Source: Mesaphorura yosii (taxonomy: Eukaryota > Arthropoda > Collembola > Poduromorpha > Tullbergiidae). Taken from it: a stretch of DNA of 64,000 nt. The stretch spans positions 62,001 to 126,000 of the forward strand of contig WIXG01000085.1 in NCBI GenBank assembly GCA_009869945.1, given 5' to 3'. Both the position numbers and the translations under genes were made by a program. Under the pieces are notes generated by a model. The model saw only the letters and a list, made by a program, of their open reading frames with translations, did no database searches and was not told the origin of the DNA. Below, in pieces: positions 44,377-57,135 of this stretch; within the stretch, counting starts at the first letter, position 1; the number at the start of each line of letters is the position of its first letter.

Positions 44377-46492
44377 AGTTTAAAATAAGAAAATGAATAA
44401 TATTCATAGGAATGCATGCACAATAATGATAATGAACAATCTGAAAATCGAGCGAAGGAAGGAACCGCCAAGGGACTTGATGTTTGTGTTTCTGTCATAA
44501 TTCTGCCCTTTTCGTCTTCCGCCGCTCCTTCGTCTGTTGCTTGGATGCCCATTACACAGCGGAACCACAACAAAGCGAAGTCAGTCAGTAAATTGACTTG
44601 AAATGTTAGTACGATGCTTATCTCTGGCGTTCTGGAACAGCGTTGTTCATTGTGGCCATAAATTCTGGCCAATTCAAGTGGGAGATCGCGTGTCGACGCA
44701 CAACCATGGGCCACAATCGCAATCGCACCGGAAGCTGAACTCCAGACTCGAACCAATGGACTCCTACTCGACTGCTTTGTACGGGGAGTAGTTTGTAATT
44801 GCTTTCTCCCACATTAACATCAACTGAAACAACTGCGCAAAGTAAACACAACAAAGCAAGACACTTAAAAGGCCTGAACACGAACACGCAATATTTGTTT
44901 GCCGGTGCTCGCTGGTGGTTCTTTTCTATTGCCTTCAGTTTTGGTCCCTCAAATTGAAGTCGAAGTATGAAAACATCCGAAAACTGACTTGAAGAAGCAC
45001 TTGCATCGGTCCATGCCTCATTAAAATTCAGATCTCGTCCAGCACGTCGTGAATTGAGTCTATATTTACCACGCCGAGGTGATAATTGTTACATGGACTC
45101 GTGGACGTGCTCCGCCCGACCCACAAATTAAGGATTAAACACATGTTGACCTAAACACTTGTCAAATACAAGTGTAGAAGACATTCTTATTGATTTAGTA
45201 TCTCGTTTATGGCTTGCCAGAAATAATGACGGCATTAACAGCATAGCCAGCTCATAATTGTACAATATTTATGCCAGCAATTCATACTACTTACTGCCGT
45301 TGCTATAAAGCAGTGGTTATTATCTCGATTCTCGATCCTTCTGCATCGAACATTTCAATGCTCTGCACTCTGTGCCCGCTTTCCTTGTTGGTGGCATCGG
45401 AATTGGAATTTTGTATGTATTTGGCCCTGGAATTTGGAATTCAAAGCATTCTGGAATTTAATGTCATAAAACAAGGCCCAGGTCAATAAAATCCGACTGC
45501 CTGGGTTATAAAACTTTGAGCAGCGGCCGAAGTCTCCAGTCTGCTCTCGCAATCTCAATTCAAACCGGTCTCGCGTATTGTTGGCGTTATTATGATAATA
45601 TCGCCCGCTGAGAGCTTATCGATAGCGTGACTGTGGTCCTTTTCAGTGGCGCATTTCGGTCGTGGCATTAATTACGGTCTGGGCTCGCAAAAATTAATAA
45701 ACGGGAATAATAAATTCAGGCAGGCCAAGACCAGCACAACTGTCGCCTAAATTCCTCGACTCTCCACTCAGGCTTTCGCGGCTTGGTTCCCACAATTCTG
45801 AGGAAGGTAATACTTTGCGATGCGACAAAAATTCTGCAAATTCCTCGACCTGGATGGAAAAATGCTCGACCGAACGAAGAAGATCCACGATTCACAGCCA
45901 GCATTCCGATGTTCTCTGTATTGGTCATCAATTTCAATCTTGTTTACGTTCCTAATCAAGAAATCTTGTTCGAGAGCGACAACCGCAGAGCGCGTTGACA
46001 AGTGTAAATTTACAGAGCCAGATCAAACTGTATTACAGTGAATTTGCTCTTTGCTGTTGCAGGTCGGCCGAAGACGGAGAAATACAATGCAATGCAATGA
46101 AACGAAAGCCATAAATTTCGCCTGCCCGGCTGCACAGCAGCTGACACTTTTTGTTTCAACCGGCTTGAATTCGGCAAAGAAAAGCAACAAGCCAAGCACT
46201 AAAGAATAATTCTTATATTATCATTGTTGCGAACGGAGGCCTCGACTCGAACTCAAAGGCTTTCACGGGCCATGGGATTCGTGCTCAGGTTATTATTAGG
46301 CGAGGCGGTGGCATTGTAGAATTGAAGTTATTATTTATTTCCGTCCACCATTTTCTCTTTTCTTCTCTTCTTCTGCCTCTACTTTCAAGTACATCGAATT
46401 GCACGAATAATTCCCGGCCAAGCTGCCCAGGCATGTTTGATGCGTTCGATGGGTTCACTCATAAATGCAAAATGCATGACTTTTGTTCCGTG

Positions 46493-46640
46493 GCGTGTCG
46501 ATGATCGCAAGTCAACTCGAAATTGGTCCTTTCCCGTGCCGTGCGATGCCTTGTTTGCTGAATGTCTCATTTGTAATTGTAATATTAAATGACCACATCG
46601 AACAACAGCCGAGCCAAAGCGGCAGAGACATGCAAATGGC
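46493..46640 (+). repeat. Diverged direct repeat, copy 1 (pair with 50969-51137)
   Basis: Both copies read GGCGTGTCG, an ATCGCAA, CTCGAAATT, GTCCTTTCCCGT, TGTTTGC, GTCTCATTTGTA, TGTAATATTAAATGACCAC and GCAGAGxCA in the same order. Copy 2 carries an extra 20-25 bp. Not a low-complexity match. Confidence 0.75.
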
Positions 46641-49600
46641 AAATGTAAATGGCAAATGACTTCGTTCTCGTTTCGCATTCAGAATTCGCACGAAGGCTGG
46701 ACGGTAATTATTTCGCTGCATGTGGGAAATTGCTTCTACTTCTGAAATTACACATTAGCATTATACACGATATGAAATTGAAATGAAAATGATGGCTCGT
46801 TATATTTCACATTCGTTTTCGTATTCATATTCCCGTTTTTTTGTTATTAATTTCTGTCCCATTTTTTTGCCCTCAACGTAATTATGTTTATGAGAAAAGA
46901 ATCGAATATTTTTCTTTTGTACACTTTCCTCGTTGAGTCGACCTCCAATTAGAAGTCATTCGTGAATTTCCTGTCGTATCGCATTGCAGTGCCATCAATT
47001 AATTGGCTTGGATCTGAATTTTGGCTTGGCACTTGGCGAGCAGAAGCTGTGATGTGCTGCAATACCAATTTGCGTAATTCTTCGAAATAATTTGAGGCAA
47101 ATGGCAAATTATTACCAGTTCGAGTATGTTTTGATGTAGAGCAGAATGCAGCACAAGCACAGCACGCAATTAAAGGCCAAATACAATCTGCCCTCGGTAT
47201 TCATTCGTTGTTCTTCTTGTTGGCTGTCTGTGAGATAATTGATGGGTTCGGAATTCGATTCTCGATTGTGAAAAGATGATTGAAAGGTACAACAGCAAGA
47301 GAGCCAAAATGAATATCCTCAGAGAGGTACAAAATATGAAAATTACAAGATACAGAATCTCAGGCTCTGATTCAAGGAACGGCGACGCGATGCCGGACGC
47401 CGTCGTCGTTCGTGGTACTCCATTCCGGATCCGCCAACCGCCCATTGCAAAAGAACAAAATGTGGTCGAATTTGACGATTCTCATTCCTGGCAGACTGGA
47501 GAGTGAAAGCAAAAGCACTCTGAATTTGCCATCGTCGTGCTCGCGTTCAGTGCTCGCGTTTAAAGAGACCGAATGCTCGTTGCACTCGCTCGCACACGCT
47601 CGTGCGACATGCGAAATTGATGTCCGATGCCACATTACGCTCACGTAATGATGATCACGATACACTTAAAGAGACAAGACATGCACCGAGCCGAGTGACA
47701 TGCCAAGACTCAATTAGATCGTACACTTTGTTCGGGACAGCTTGACCAAGCCATGGCTTTAGTCATTTAATCCATTAAGTCATGCAATCCATTGCAAATG
47801 TACAATTGTGCCTAGATGGCAAAAGCAAAGTAGCGTTTGGTCATTTTCGTAGTGTCCATTCTCCAATGTGAGGGGAAAGGTCACTAATGCACAGTGAATA
47901 ATTAATTTTGGTCCCCGGAGGCTCAAAAATTTCCTACAATGATCTAAAGTATGAATTGTATGGAGAAGAATCGAATCTGATTTTGTATTTCATGAAACGT
48001 GAAAGCCTATTGTGCACGTACGATTGCATGCTCCCTTAAATCCAAATCCAGCTCGAGGTCTAGTCCAAATGTCTTGAACGCAGTCTTACGTGCCAGTCAG
48101 TCTGCTTGGCACTGGCGTGCCCTGGCTGGTACGTGACACTCGCGTACGTGTCCCTGCACTTCGTGCGTGGGCCCCATTTCGTGTTCAATTGGTCATCTGA
48201 GAACTAAACACTTGTTAATGCGTTAATCACGTTAATAATGAATGAGAAATCGTTTAACCCGCACTCGCAATTGTCTTACGTGCCTGTGTCTGGGTCTCGT
48301 GATGTCAGGCAAGGTAACGTGGCCGATACCAATTGCAGCTGCAACCACGGATTGATGAGATGATCGAGCATCACGAAACAATGCAAGTTGGTCGGTCGGC
48401 TAAAGTTAAATGACTGCAGTCATGTCATCATGCGTTTGCGTTCTCAGGTGAACTTGAACTATCAACACCTAATTATCGCGCAAGACGAACACGAGATTCG
48501 TGATACACTTCGTTCATTCATTCACCAATTCATTGCAGCGCAGCAATGATGTTTAGCGTCAGTCAATCAACACTTGAACGAGATCTTCTCAGGTCCGAGC
48601 CTGCTTGGCTTGGAATAAAGAAGAGGAAGATTCTGGGAGACAGGACTTGGTCTTGGTCTGATCAAGCACAGTCTGGAGAAGGTTGGCTGTCATCTAAGCC
48701 TGAACCGTACAATTAAAGTGCGCGTTGACTGACAGCCTCTCATTGTTTACATTTCACAAGCCAACTTGCCGAATTCCCTTTAATTATTGTGAGTCCAACT
48801 CAGTTCTTAGAGTTTGGTACCTGAATTTCGCGTACCTGGCCTCAGAACCTGGCCCTGTCGTCTGTGGATTAAAAGTGGTGAGCAGAAAGGCCATAATTCA
48901 GGCGAAACAGTGAAACATATCAAATGAGAGCTTGCGTGCGCAGTTTGTCGCACCGGAAACTGGTCGAATTCATAAGCCAGAAATTTGAAGGTTTCAACGG
49001 GAGTCAAAATATCAAAACCAAAGAGCATTCGAATAGTATCCAAAATACTGCAAACGAATTCTGCCGCACTGCCTCGCCTCAATCTAAGAATTTACTGGTC
49101 CTGTTTCTTATTTGCTTATGGACAAGAATCACGGAAGAAACCGATCAACTCAGGTGATTGGTTAAAAAAAGTATTTCAGAATTATGGTAATTAATTACGA
49201 CTCGGCCCCGCTCGCCAAAATTAATAAATGAAGTCAGTGCAGGCACAACTGTTACCAAAATTCCCAACTCGCCTTCGAGATTCAAGCAGCATTCCTGCGA
49301 ACAAGAACAAAGCTGAGCTCTGGGTTTGATTTTAATCCGATGTCCGATGCGATGTGCTTTGGAGTGGACATGTGTTTATCACGATCTTGTTCTCGTATCC
49401 CGCGCCGAGATCTCTCAGCAGCAGTGAAAAAGTGGACTGAATGTGTTGACAGGTGAATTTACGACGCTTGTTTAACGGCCAGTTTGGATTTGAGTGAATT
49501 TGTTGCGGGTCGGTAATAAATACGCACAGGCAGGCAGGCACTTAAAAGCGGGCCATAAATTGTGGTCCAGCTGACACTCTCCTCCAACTTCTGTACTTCT

Positions 49601-50074
49601 GCACGCCGGGCAGATCTCGTTCTCAGTCCCAGTCTCACGTGGACTGAAATTGAAGCTGACATCCAGCAAGACAAAGACCACCAGAAAGCAGCACGGCCAA
49701 TTCAGGTTTCAGGCTCGAACCTGTTTACTACTTCTTACGAGTTTTCATCATGCGTCGGGAAGCCATCAACTCGTAAATTCTGCAAACTGCCACAGACAAA
49801 AACCACCAAAGCTAAGCGAAGGAGAGCAGAGACACGGTCAATTTAATCCGAATTACGACGGTGATTAAGAGCACTAAAACGTGCCAGTACTTTGTGCCTA
49901 CATTGCGTCATAAACTGTCTCCATAAAATTGCGCAACGCAATTCTCAACGCGGAGCCCAGCATAGTTCTTCTCCAAACTGGCGTTGGATCTTAATCCGAA
50001 CTCCTAAAGCCAAAGTTTTCGTACGTGCACGCGATCTTGTGTATTGTGTCATGTGGCTAGTTTTCAGCCTCAAG

Positions 50075-50365
50075 GTTTTATCAATTTAATAATTACGATT
50101 TATGCACTCGAAGCAAACTGCGGCTGAGAGAATGTGGCTGATGCTGTAATTGGGCTTAATAATACAGACATACGCTCTTTACTTGGCTTGGGAAATGTGG
50201 TGCAGGTTCTCAAGAAATACCAACAGCCAATCACCTGTGCTCTTGTGTTTTATATCAAAAATATTCTGGCACTTGGCCCCAGAGCATTACCATTACGATA
50301 ATAAGCAGCCAGCCAAGCACGACACGCAATCGCAGTCTCAAATACAAAAACGGTACAAAATTACA
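50075..50365 (+). repeat. Diverged direct repeat, copy 1 (pair with 53763-54140)
   Basis: Shares with the second copy, in order: ATCAATTTAATAATTACGATT, GGCTGAGAGAATG, GTAATTGGxCTTAATAA, TTCTCAAGAAATAC, CCAATCAxCTGTGCTCT, TATTTTATATCAA-like, GATTACGATAATAAGC-like and CGCAGTCTC. Overall identity is moderate with small indels. Confidence 0.8.
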
Positions 50366-50968
50366 CAAAACACAGAACCCAATTCGAAATAATCCCAATC
50401 CAAATTTACAACTTACACAAGTTTACACAACAATCGAATCGACTGTCGAGTCCACGAATTAAAGCGCAGTACACTTCTATCTTGGCCTTCCATCGCTCGC
50501 CCTCCGTTTGGGTGTAACTCGACTGGGCCCAGTTTGAGTGGTGGAAACGGACTTCCGTCGCCTTCCATTGTTGTAGTGTTATTATTTATTGTGTGATAGC
50601 CATCTTGCACCAATGCTGCGGTCGTACAATGCTCAAGGGAGTTGCTTCAATTTCATAATCACAAAAATCCATTCTCATGCGTATTATTACGATGGAGAAG
50701 AGTGGCACTCGAAATTATTACGAGTACATTATCATTATTATGAAGCATCATTATCCAAAAGCAATTTTCGTTGTCCTCGACCCTATCCACCATATTGCCA
50801 CCCACAAAAACAAAATTTCTTGTCTCGAGCGCAATCGCTCATAATCCATTATGTTTTTATGTCTGAGCAACTGGTTTCACGTACGCGAGACGCGACCGAG
50901 TCCAATGTCAATATTTGGATGAACGATCCACTCGTCGTTCACGAGTCTCGACTCTCATGGCGTTGGCT

Positions 50969-51137
50969 TGGCGTGTCGGGCAACATCGCAAGGCAGCTCG
51001 AAATTTGTCCTTTCCCGTATCGTGTCTTGTTTGCATTTTTCAGGCGATGGATGACACGGAATGGCGAAAAGTGTCTCATTTGTACCCTGTAATATTAAAT
51101 GACCACGCAAGGCAGAGGCAGAGCAGTTGCATGTCAA
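50969..51137 (+). repeat. Diverged direct repeat, copy 2 (pair with 46493-46640)
   Basis: Second copy of the block described at 46493. It lies about 600 bp downstream of the other repeat pair's first copy. Confidence 0.75.
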
Positions 51138-53762
51138 TGAGAACTGAACTCAGTCAGACTATTCTCTGAAGTGAAGCTCATTTTGAAGCATTGTCACGCG
51201 TAACACTGCAGTAATTATTTTGTATGGGAGAAAATTATGCAGGGGCACCGAAATGAATGAATTGCACAATTGCAGACTCGTTAAAAATCACAACTCGTTG
51301 AATTTACGTTCGTACGAAGACATCTTCCATTTATACGAGGAAATTCATTCAGCTAGCTACGATTCTGAAATTCTAATTTGCTTGTTGCTTTGCGATGAAT
51401 TCTGCTCAGAAGAAATTCAACTGGCACACGATGCTTCATGAGACACGAGAAAATCTTGTACGTGCCTTGTTAACACGTTAGAACCATTTAATAGTTCGTG
51501 TGATCATGAAACTGCAATTGCATTGTAATTGTCTTTCGTAATGTCAGGCAATGTGCTTTACTGCGTTGAAGCAAGCGAGATGATCGGCTGCACGAAATAG
51601 TTGTCATCATGAACTTGACTTGGGCTTCACCAACTCGGACTTGAAGCTTTCAAGGCCTGATTAAAGACTGGACACGAGACTCGACTCATTCAGGAGTCTG
51701 ACTCTGAGTCTCGGTTTCTGTCTCGGTCTTGGGTTTCTTAGAAAGTGAAGGTGAAAAGGTACAAAATGATTGACAGCCAGTAGACCAGACATTGTTTTTA
51801 CTGAGCGTATTGAGCCTTTGTCTCTGGTCGTCGTCATGCGCCGTGTTCTTGTGTGAATTTCCGACACCGAAACACAAACCGTCAATTTTATTGTCATAAG
51901 CTTCCGACACAGACCGACCAACTTCTGCAATTGCGAGTCTTCGGTCAGGGCTCAACCACCCTTCGACATTTGATGCTCATCTCAACAGTGCTCTGGCGCT
52001 GGTTCTCCTGCTGGAACCCACTCGCATCCGTTCCGAGTACATTGCAATGTACAGTGTTGGTGATTACGGTCGTAAATTCAGGTAAATGGTGAACGGTTGA
52101 CTGAACCAACTGCGAGATCGCGTGAATCGCGTCGACCGGAAGCTCGAGCCACAAAATATGTCCACGCAATCCGCTGCGCTGCGGAGCGAAGCTGGCCTAT
52201 GGGAAATGGGTTGAGCGATGTGAAGTGGTTCGGTCGATGAGGGTGTACATTCTCTACTCTCCTCGTCTGGTTCGCTCCCACATTACAATTTATCCACAAT
52301 TTACGCTGTACAATGTTGCAGTAACAGAAAAATATGCCGTACCACTTTCATTTCTTGCGCAATAAAACGTACAAACTGTGAAACGCCAACTAATAAAAGC
52401 AAGGGCCATGAGCACTTGATGAGTTGGATTGGCATGTCTTTGTTTCTGCTCGATTACGTAGCAAATGAGAGCAATAAGAATGGCAATTGCAAAGCATCGA
52501 GATTCCAGACTGCGCTTTCCTCTCAAATCTGGTGTTATCTAAATTGGAACGTGGACACCGAAATTGCATCGAGTCCAGGCTGTTTTTTACGTGTCACATG
52601 TCGTAAAAATGATAAGGCGCGCTGGCGCATGGCACAAAACGGCGATTTCATTCATTCGAGCAAGCTGTTCTCCGACGTCCAAAATGCGTGTATACTTGAA
52701 GATTCGCTTAGACTTGTCTTACCCCGCGTGCGTATAAACAAATTTTAATTAGTTTGCGTTGCAGAATGCAAAAATGCAATGGTCGGTGTGTCACGGCCAA
52801 GGTCGATCGCAGTACAAATGCATGCAATCCGCATTTGCAAAGACAAACCGATGCTGGCGAGCAGACTGACTGTTCTGATCATGCAACGAGAAGCGAGAAG
52901 TCTGCACGTAAAATGCTTGTTCCGACGCGATATTGTGGAGCATCATGCAAGCATCGCCATCGTCATCGTCGCATCGCACGACACAATACTCGGCAGACTC
53001 CACGGCTCGACTCGACCGCTGTAATTTACGATGATGTTGTCCAGCTACTGTTTTAGCTAAAGAGTTTCCCCAAAATGCAGTCTGCAGTCCCAGATCCCAG
53101 ACTTTGTTGTCGGAAGTTTGTATTTATCCATTATCGGTCCCGAAAGGGTTCGTGTACGCTGTATGGCAATTAAGGACAGGATGACAGCTTTATTACACCG
53201 GCATGACCACAGTCCCTCACGGTGCGGTAGTTGACAACGAAATAGCAAGCAAGCGAGCCTTGTCTAGTCTTGAGTTGGGTGGCAAGTCCAAAGCATTTTT
53301 GGGAGTTTCAGTCATTAACAGGAGCAAAAGCCACGGCGCGCCGATTACAACTTGAAAATTATGTTCACATTTCGACCATCATCACAAAAAATTGCTCGTG
53401 CTTTTTTCAACGTTAAGGCGCACATGAACTCTGCGAACTCAATCTTTCAATCTTCAATCTCATCTTTCTCAATTGTGTAATTATTTTTCTTACTTGCCTG
53501 TTCTATTTTTAGGGGCTACATGTGTTTTTTTACTGCTTGGAAAATATCGACCATGCAATCTTTAACGTGATTACGACAGGTGTGCTGAAGCGGCTTGCAA
53601 AAATTAACAAATATGCATCAAACTGAAGGTGAAGGCAGGAATGGACGGACACCTTTTGTTGGCTTGGCCTGACTCTGGCGTCTTTCTCTCTTTACCATGA
53701 ATTTTGCCGCAAGGTTTCGTTTCGTTTCATCGTCGAGCTTCATTTTCTTGTCTTGTTCTTGT

Positions 53763-54140
53763 TTTTTCGGTATCAATTTAATAATTACAATTACGATTTG
53801 TGCACTTGAAACGGGCTGAGAGAATGCGAGACGTAATTGGACTTAATAACACGCAGACTCTCTACAAGGCTTCGAGAATGCGATGTGAGTTTCTCAAGAA
53901 ATACGAAATGACGAAGCAGAAGAACGAGCAACCAATCATCTGTGCTCTGTCTTGCCGTATTTTATATCAAGAGCCTGGTCCTTGGTTGGTGCTTGGCAGC
54001 GCCTCGAACCAAACCGTACACAAAAATGTACGTACAACAGAATTGGAATGATTACGATAATAAGCGGTCGCAGTCTCGCAATCGCAATCGCAGGCTTGTC
54101 GGTCGGTTCGACATGCGATCTCAAAATTGTACAAAAATAC
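53763..54140 (+). repeat. Diverged direct repeat, copy 2 (pair with 50075-50365)
   Basis: Second copy of the block described at 50075, about 3.7 kb further right. It holds extra sequence (about 25 bp after AAGAAATACG and about 60 bp before GATTACGATAATAAGC). Confidence 0.8.
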
Positions 54141-57135
54141 AAAGTGCGAGTGAACAAAAAGTCAAAAGCCAAAAAATATTTCTTGATTTTTTGATACGTC
54201 GCTCCGAGCCCATAAAAGCTACGTGGTTGGACGGAATGCAATGTCAAAAAACCAAATTTCGAGTTTAATGATGATTGATTAAAGTCGGCGTTTGAGTTTC
54301 TGAGGTTCTTATCGCCTGCAATAAAACTCGGAGTAGAAGCCACTCGCTATCTCGGGTAATGAATTTTGCTGATAAGAGCAGGAACAGGTTCGGCTGCCTG
54401 GCAGGAGGCATTTTTGGAATTTTGCGGGCTAAGTCAACCTTTTAACTATACGTTTCTGTCAAATACCATCGCTTGCAAATGCGCAAATGGCGACACTGAC
54501 AAATCATCGTTTATTAAACGAATCAGGAAAGCAGGGCCTGAATTTCAGCGCCTGATTAACACGTAACTTTCAATCTGCGCGAAGTTTTAACAAGGTACAC
54601 GGGAACTTGACGCGGACACGAGATGCAAGTTCATTCATTGATCGGTCCAGTCAATCAAGAGAAGAATTCTGATGGAGATCTCAGCACGCAGACAAGCTAT
54701 GTACAAACACTTTCGAGTTCGAGACATTTTGCAGATGCAGGCCTTATGAGTATGAAAAATCCACTTCCACGAAGATGGGTGCTAAGAGGATTTCCTGGAG
54801 AAGAGCCAAACGTGGAGTGAAACGTGCAATTACTTCGTGAATGATTGACGGACGTCAACGGTCAGCCAGACGCCACCACTTTATTCCAAGAATTCCAATG
54901 TAACACAAGTGAAGTTCCAGTTTAGTTGTGGTTCACGTTTATGAAATAAATTCTGATTTCGTTACTCTTTCATTCGTCGCAGTTTCATTAGCTTCAGGTC
55001 CCAGTCCGATTGCAGATAGCACGGAGATGTCATAAGTAATCTGGTCGTTTTGTTTCGGGATCCTTTTAACTTAATTTATTAGCTCATCGAGCTTCGTGCA
55101 GGTAACAAGAGTGGGGAATTTGAGACGCATTCCCTCAGTTGTGCCTGACCTGACCTGAGCCGTTACCGCTTTTAATTACTGCTGACGACTCATCGCACGC
55201 AAAGACACCGCTGCTGACACGACATGGCATGGCACACAACGTTGGTCAGTGCCGCAGTGTGTCAAGGCCGGTCTCATGCAATTGTAGAATTGCGCCGAAA
55301 TTTGCGTTTCTCATGCAATTCGACACTGGCACAAGCACGGCACCAGGAATTTTCGCCGGTATGAGCGACTTGAGACATGATAAGTGTAGAGCATCATGCA
55401 ATCATGCACGTGAAAGCAGCCGAAAGCTGGTGTCCATTCCAAGGCCAAGATGCACTCGAGGAATCTATTTTTAATGCTCGGTTTTGCAGAAAATTCGTAC
55501 CATGGCAAGGCGATGGACCAAAATGGTCGGTATTCTTCCTTCAGCACCGTGTCGGCCATTTTATTAATATTTCACGGTACGGATCGCGAGAATGAGTGTT
55601 ATGAATTATGATTTACAAAGTGCACGACAAATAATTCGTTCCCAACTCGGTGTGGCTGTGTGGATCAAAAGAACAGACGGTCGAATGGTGTGTGGCCTCC
55701 TCCGAATCGCTCCGCCTCGTGTCGTGTCTCGAGTCCAACCCCGCGCAAGAGCCAGAGCCGAGAGTTCTCACAGCAGTCGAGGTACTAACAAAGCTTACCA
55801 AACACAATAGAAGAACCGAGAACAGGCTCTGCTCGAGCATTTAATCATCTCGCAGGCTCAGGTAAGCGTACGGTCGTAATATTTCCAAGCCTCGCATCGA
55901 GTTGGCGCTTCGAGCTACTCAGGTGAGTTAACGAGAGTCCAGTCTGCTGAGTCGTCTGCAGTGTACGGGCACGAGTAATTTGATACCTGTGTGAAAAGGG
56001 TTGGATTAGCCCACTACGAGTACGAGTTAAAGCCAAAGCCAAGGTACGGGAATTCTACTTTTACTGCAATGTGCCTACTTCTGATTCTGAGTCACAGGCA
56101 AACACGCACACGGTGACCAGATCTTGACTGAGACGGTTGTCCTTCGTTCTTCGTCGTCCTTCGCGTTCTCACGTCAATTAGTCAACTCGGATCAGTGGGC
56201 CTTTAATTAATTGGAAGAAATCGAAGCAAAGCATTGACAGCTTGACAATTTTCAGTAATTTTGTGCCCGAAGTCTCAACTCCTATATTTTGTGTTAATTC
56301 AACACTTCACCCAAAAAAGTAAATCGCGAATTCAATTGAGATTGTTTATGTTTTATATTTACGCCACGTTAATCAAAGCAGGACGGTACAGTTCGTTTAG
56401 TGATTCGCATCTAAATGTGATCTTTGTCTCTTAGTTGTGGTGTCGTGCTTTTGATTCAACTTTGTCCTGTGTCCCAGCACGCCAGTGATTATCTATACTG
56501 CATCTTTTGACGGACTGTGACTGTGGCTTGACGCACTTTTTCACTACGCCGTGGTACTCCGCCTGCAAACAGCGCTTGCAGCATTAAAAAGAAATTACCG
56601 AGAGAAAAGGGTGCAGATAAAGATAAGGATCAGCAGCGGCGTAACGTGAAGATCTGTGCCGCGTCGTGCAGGAGATCAGCATCAAATAACCTGCGACTAC
56701 GACGGAGACGTGGATTTAAATTATAACTATCAAGAGCAGTGATCTAATCGCAGAGATAAAGCATCAAGAACGAAAATATGAATCTCAGCCCTCGTACGCT
56801 GTGACAGTTGACAGTAATCTTAATCTGAATCTTCTTTATTTACTCTTGTGCGACAGTGACTTTAATTCTTCAAGATTCTTTTCGAGTGTTGACAGTCAGC
56901 GACAGCAAAGAATCAAGACCAGAGCAGCAGCCAGCCAAAACTCGTTCTCGTTCTCTGCATTCTATTCTCGTCCGTGGCCCTTATCGCGGTATTCCATCAG
57001 AATGCGAAGTGAGTGCGTGGTCTGAGTCCACGCAGTCCGCAGTGACATTTTCATCTCATTGTTGCCAGATCCAAGACCAAGAAAGACCGATCGCCAAGAC
57101 TCGAAGCAGCGGCGCAGCCACCAGCAGCAGCACAA

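Larger units (their letters stand above)
44377..57135. other. Large non-coding desert upstream of spineless/Ahr
   Basis: About 12.8 kb without a supportable gene. Open frames up to 167 codons (50589-51092) overlap duplicated non-coding blocks and show no protein character. Long AATTA-rich stretches and recurring short words are common. This is the expected place for 5' UTR exons and enhancers of the Ahr homologue, whose fly counterpart has extensive upstream control regions; that link is inference. Confidence 0.55.

Noticed and set aside
44618-44887. 89-codon minus-strand frame with a signal-like start
   Set aside because: Begins at GTG, not ATG, and no splice signal or homologue is seen; lies in the desert.
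50589-51092. 167-codon plus-strand frame
   Set aside because: Overlaps a duplicated non-coding block whose other copy is not open in the same frame; no protein character.
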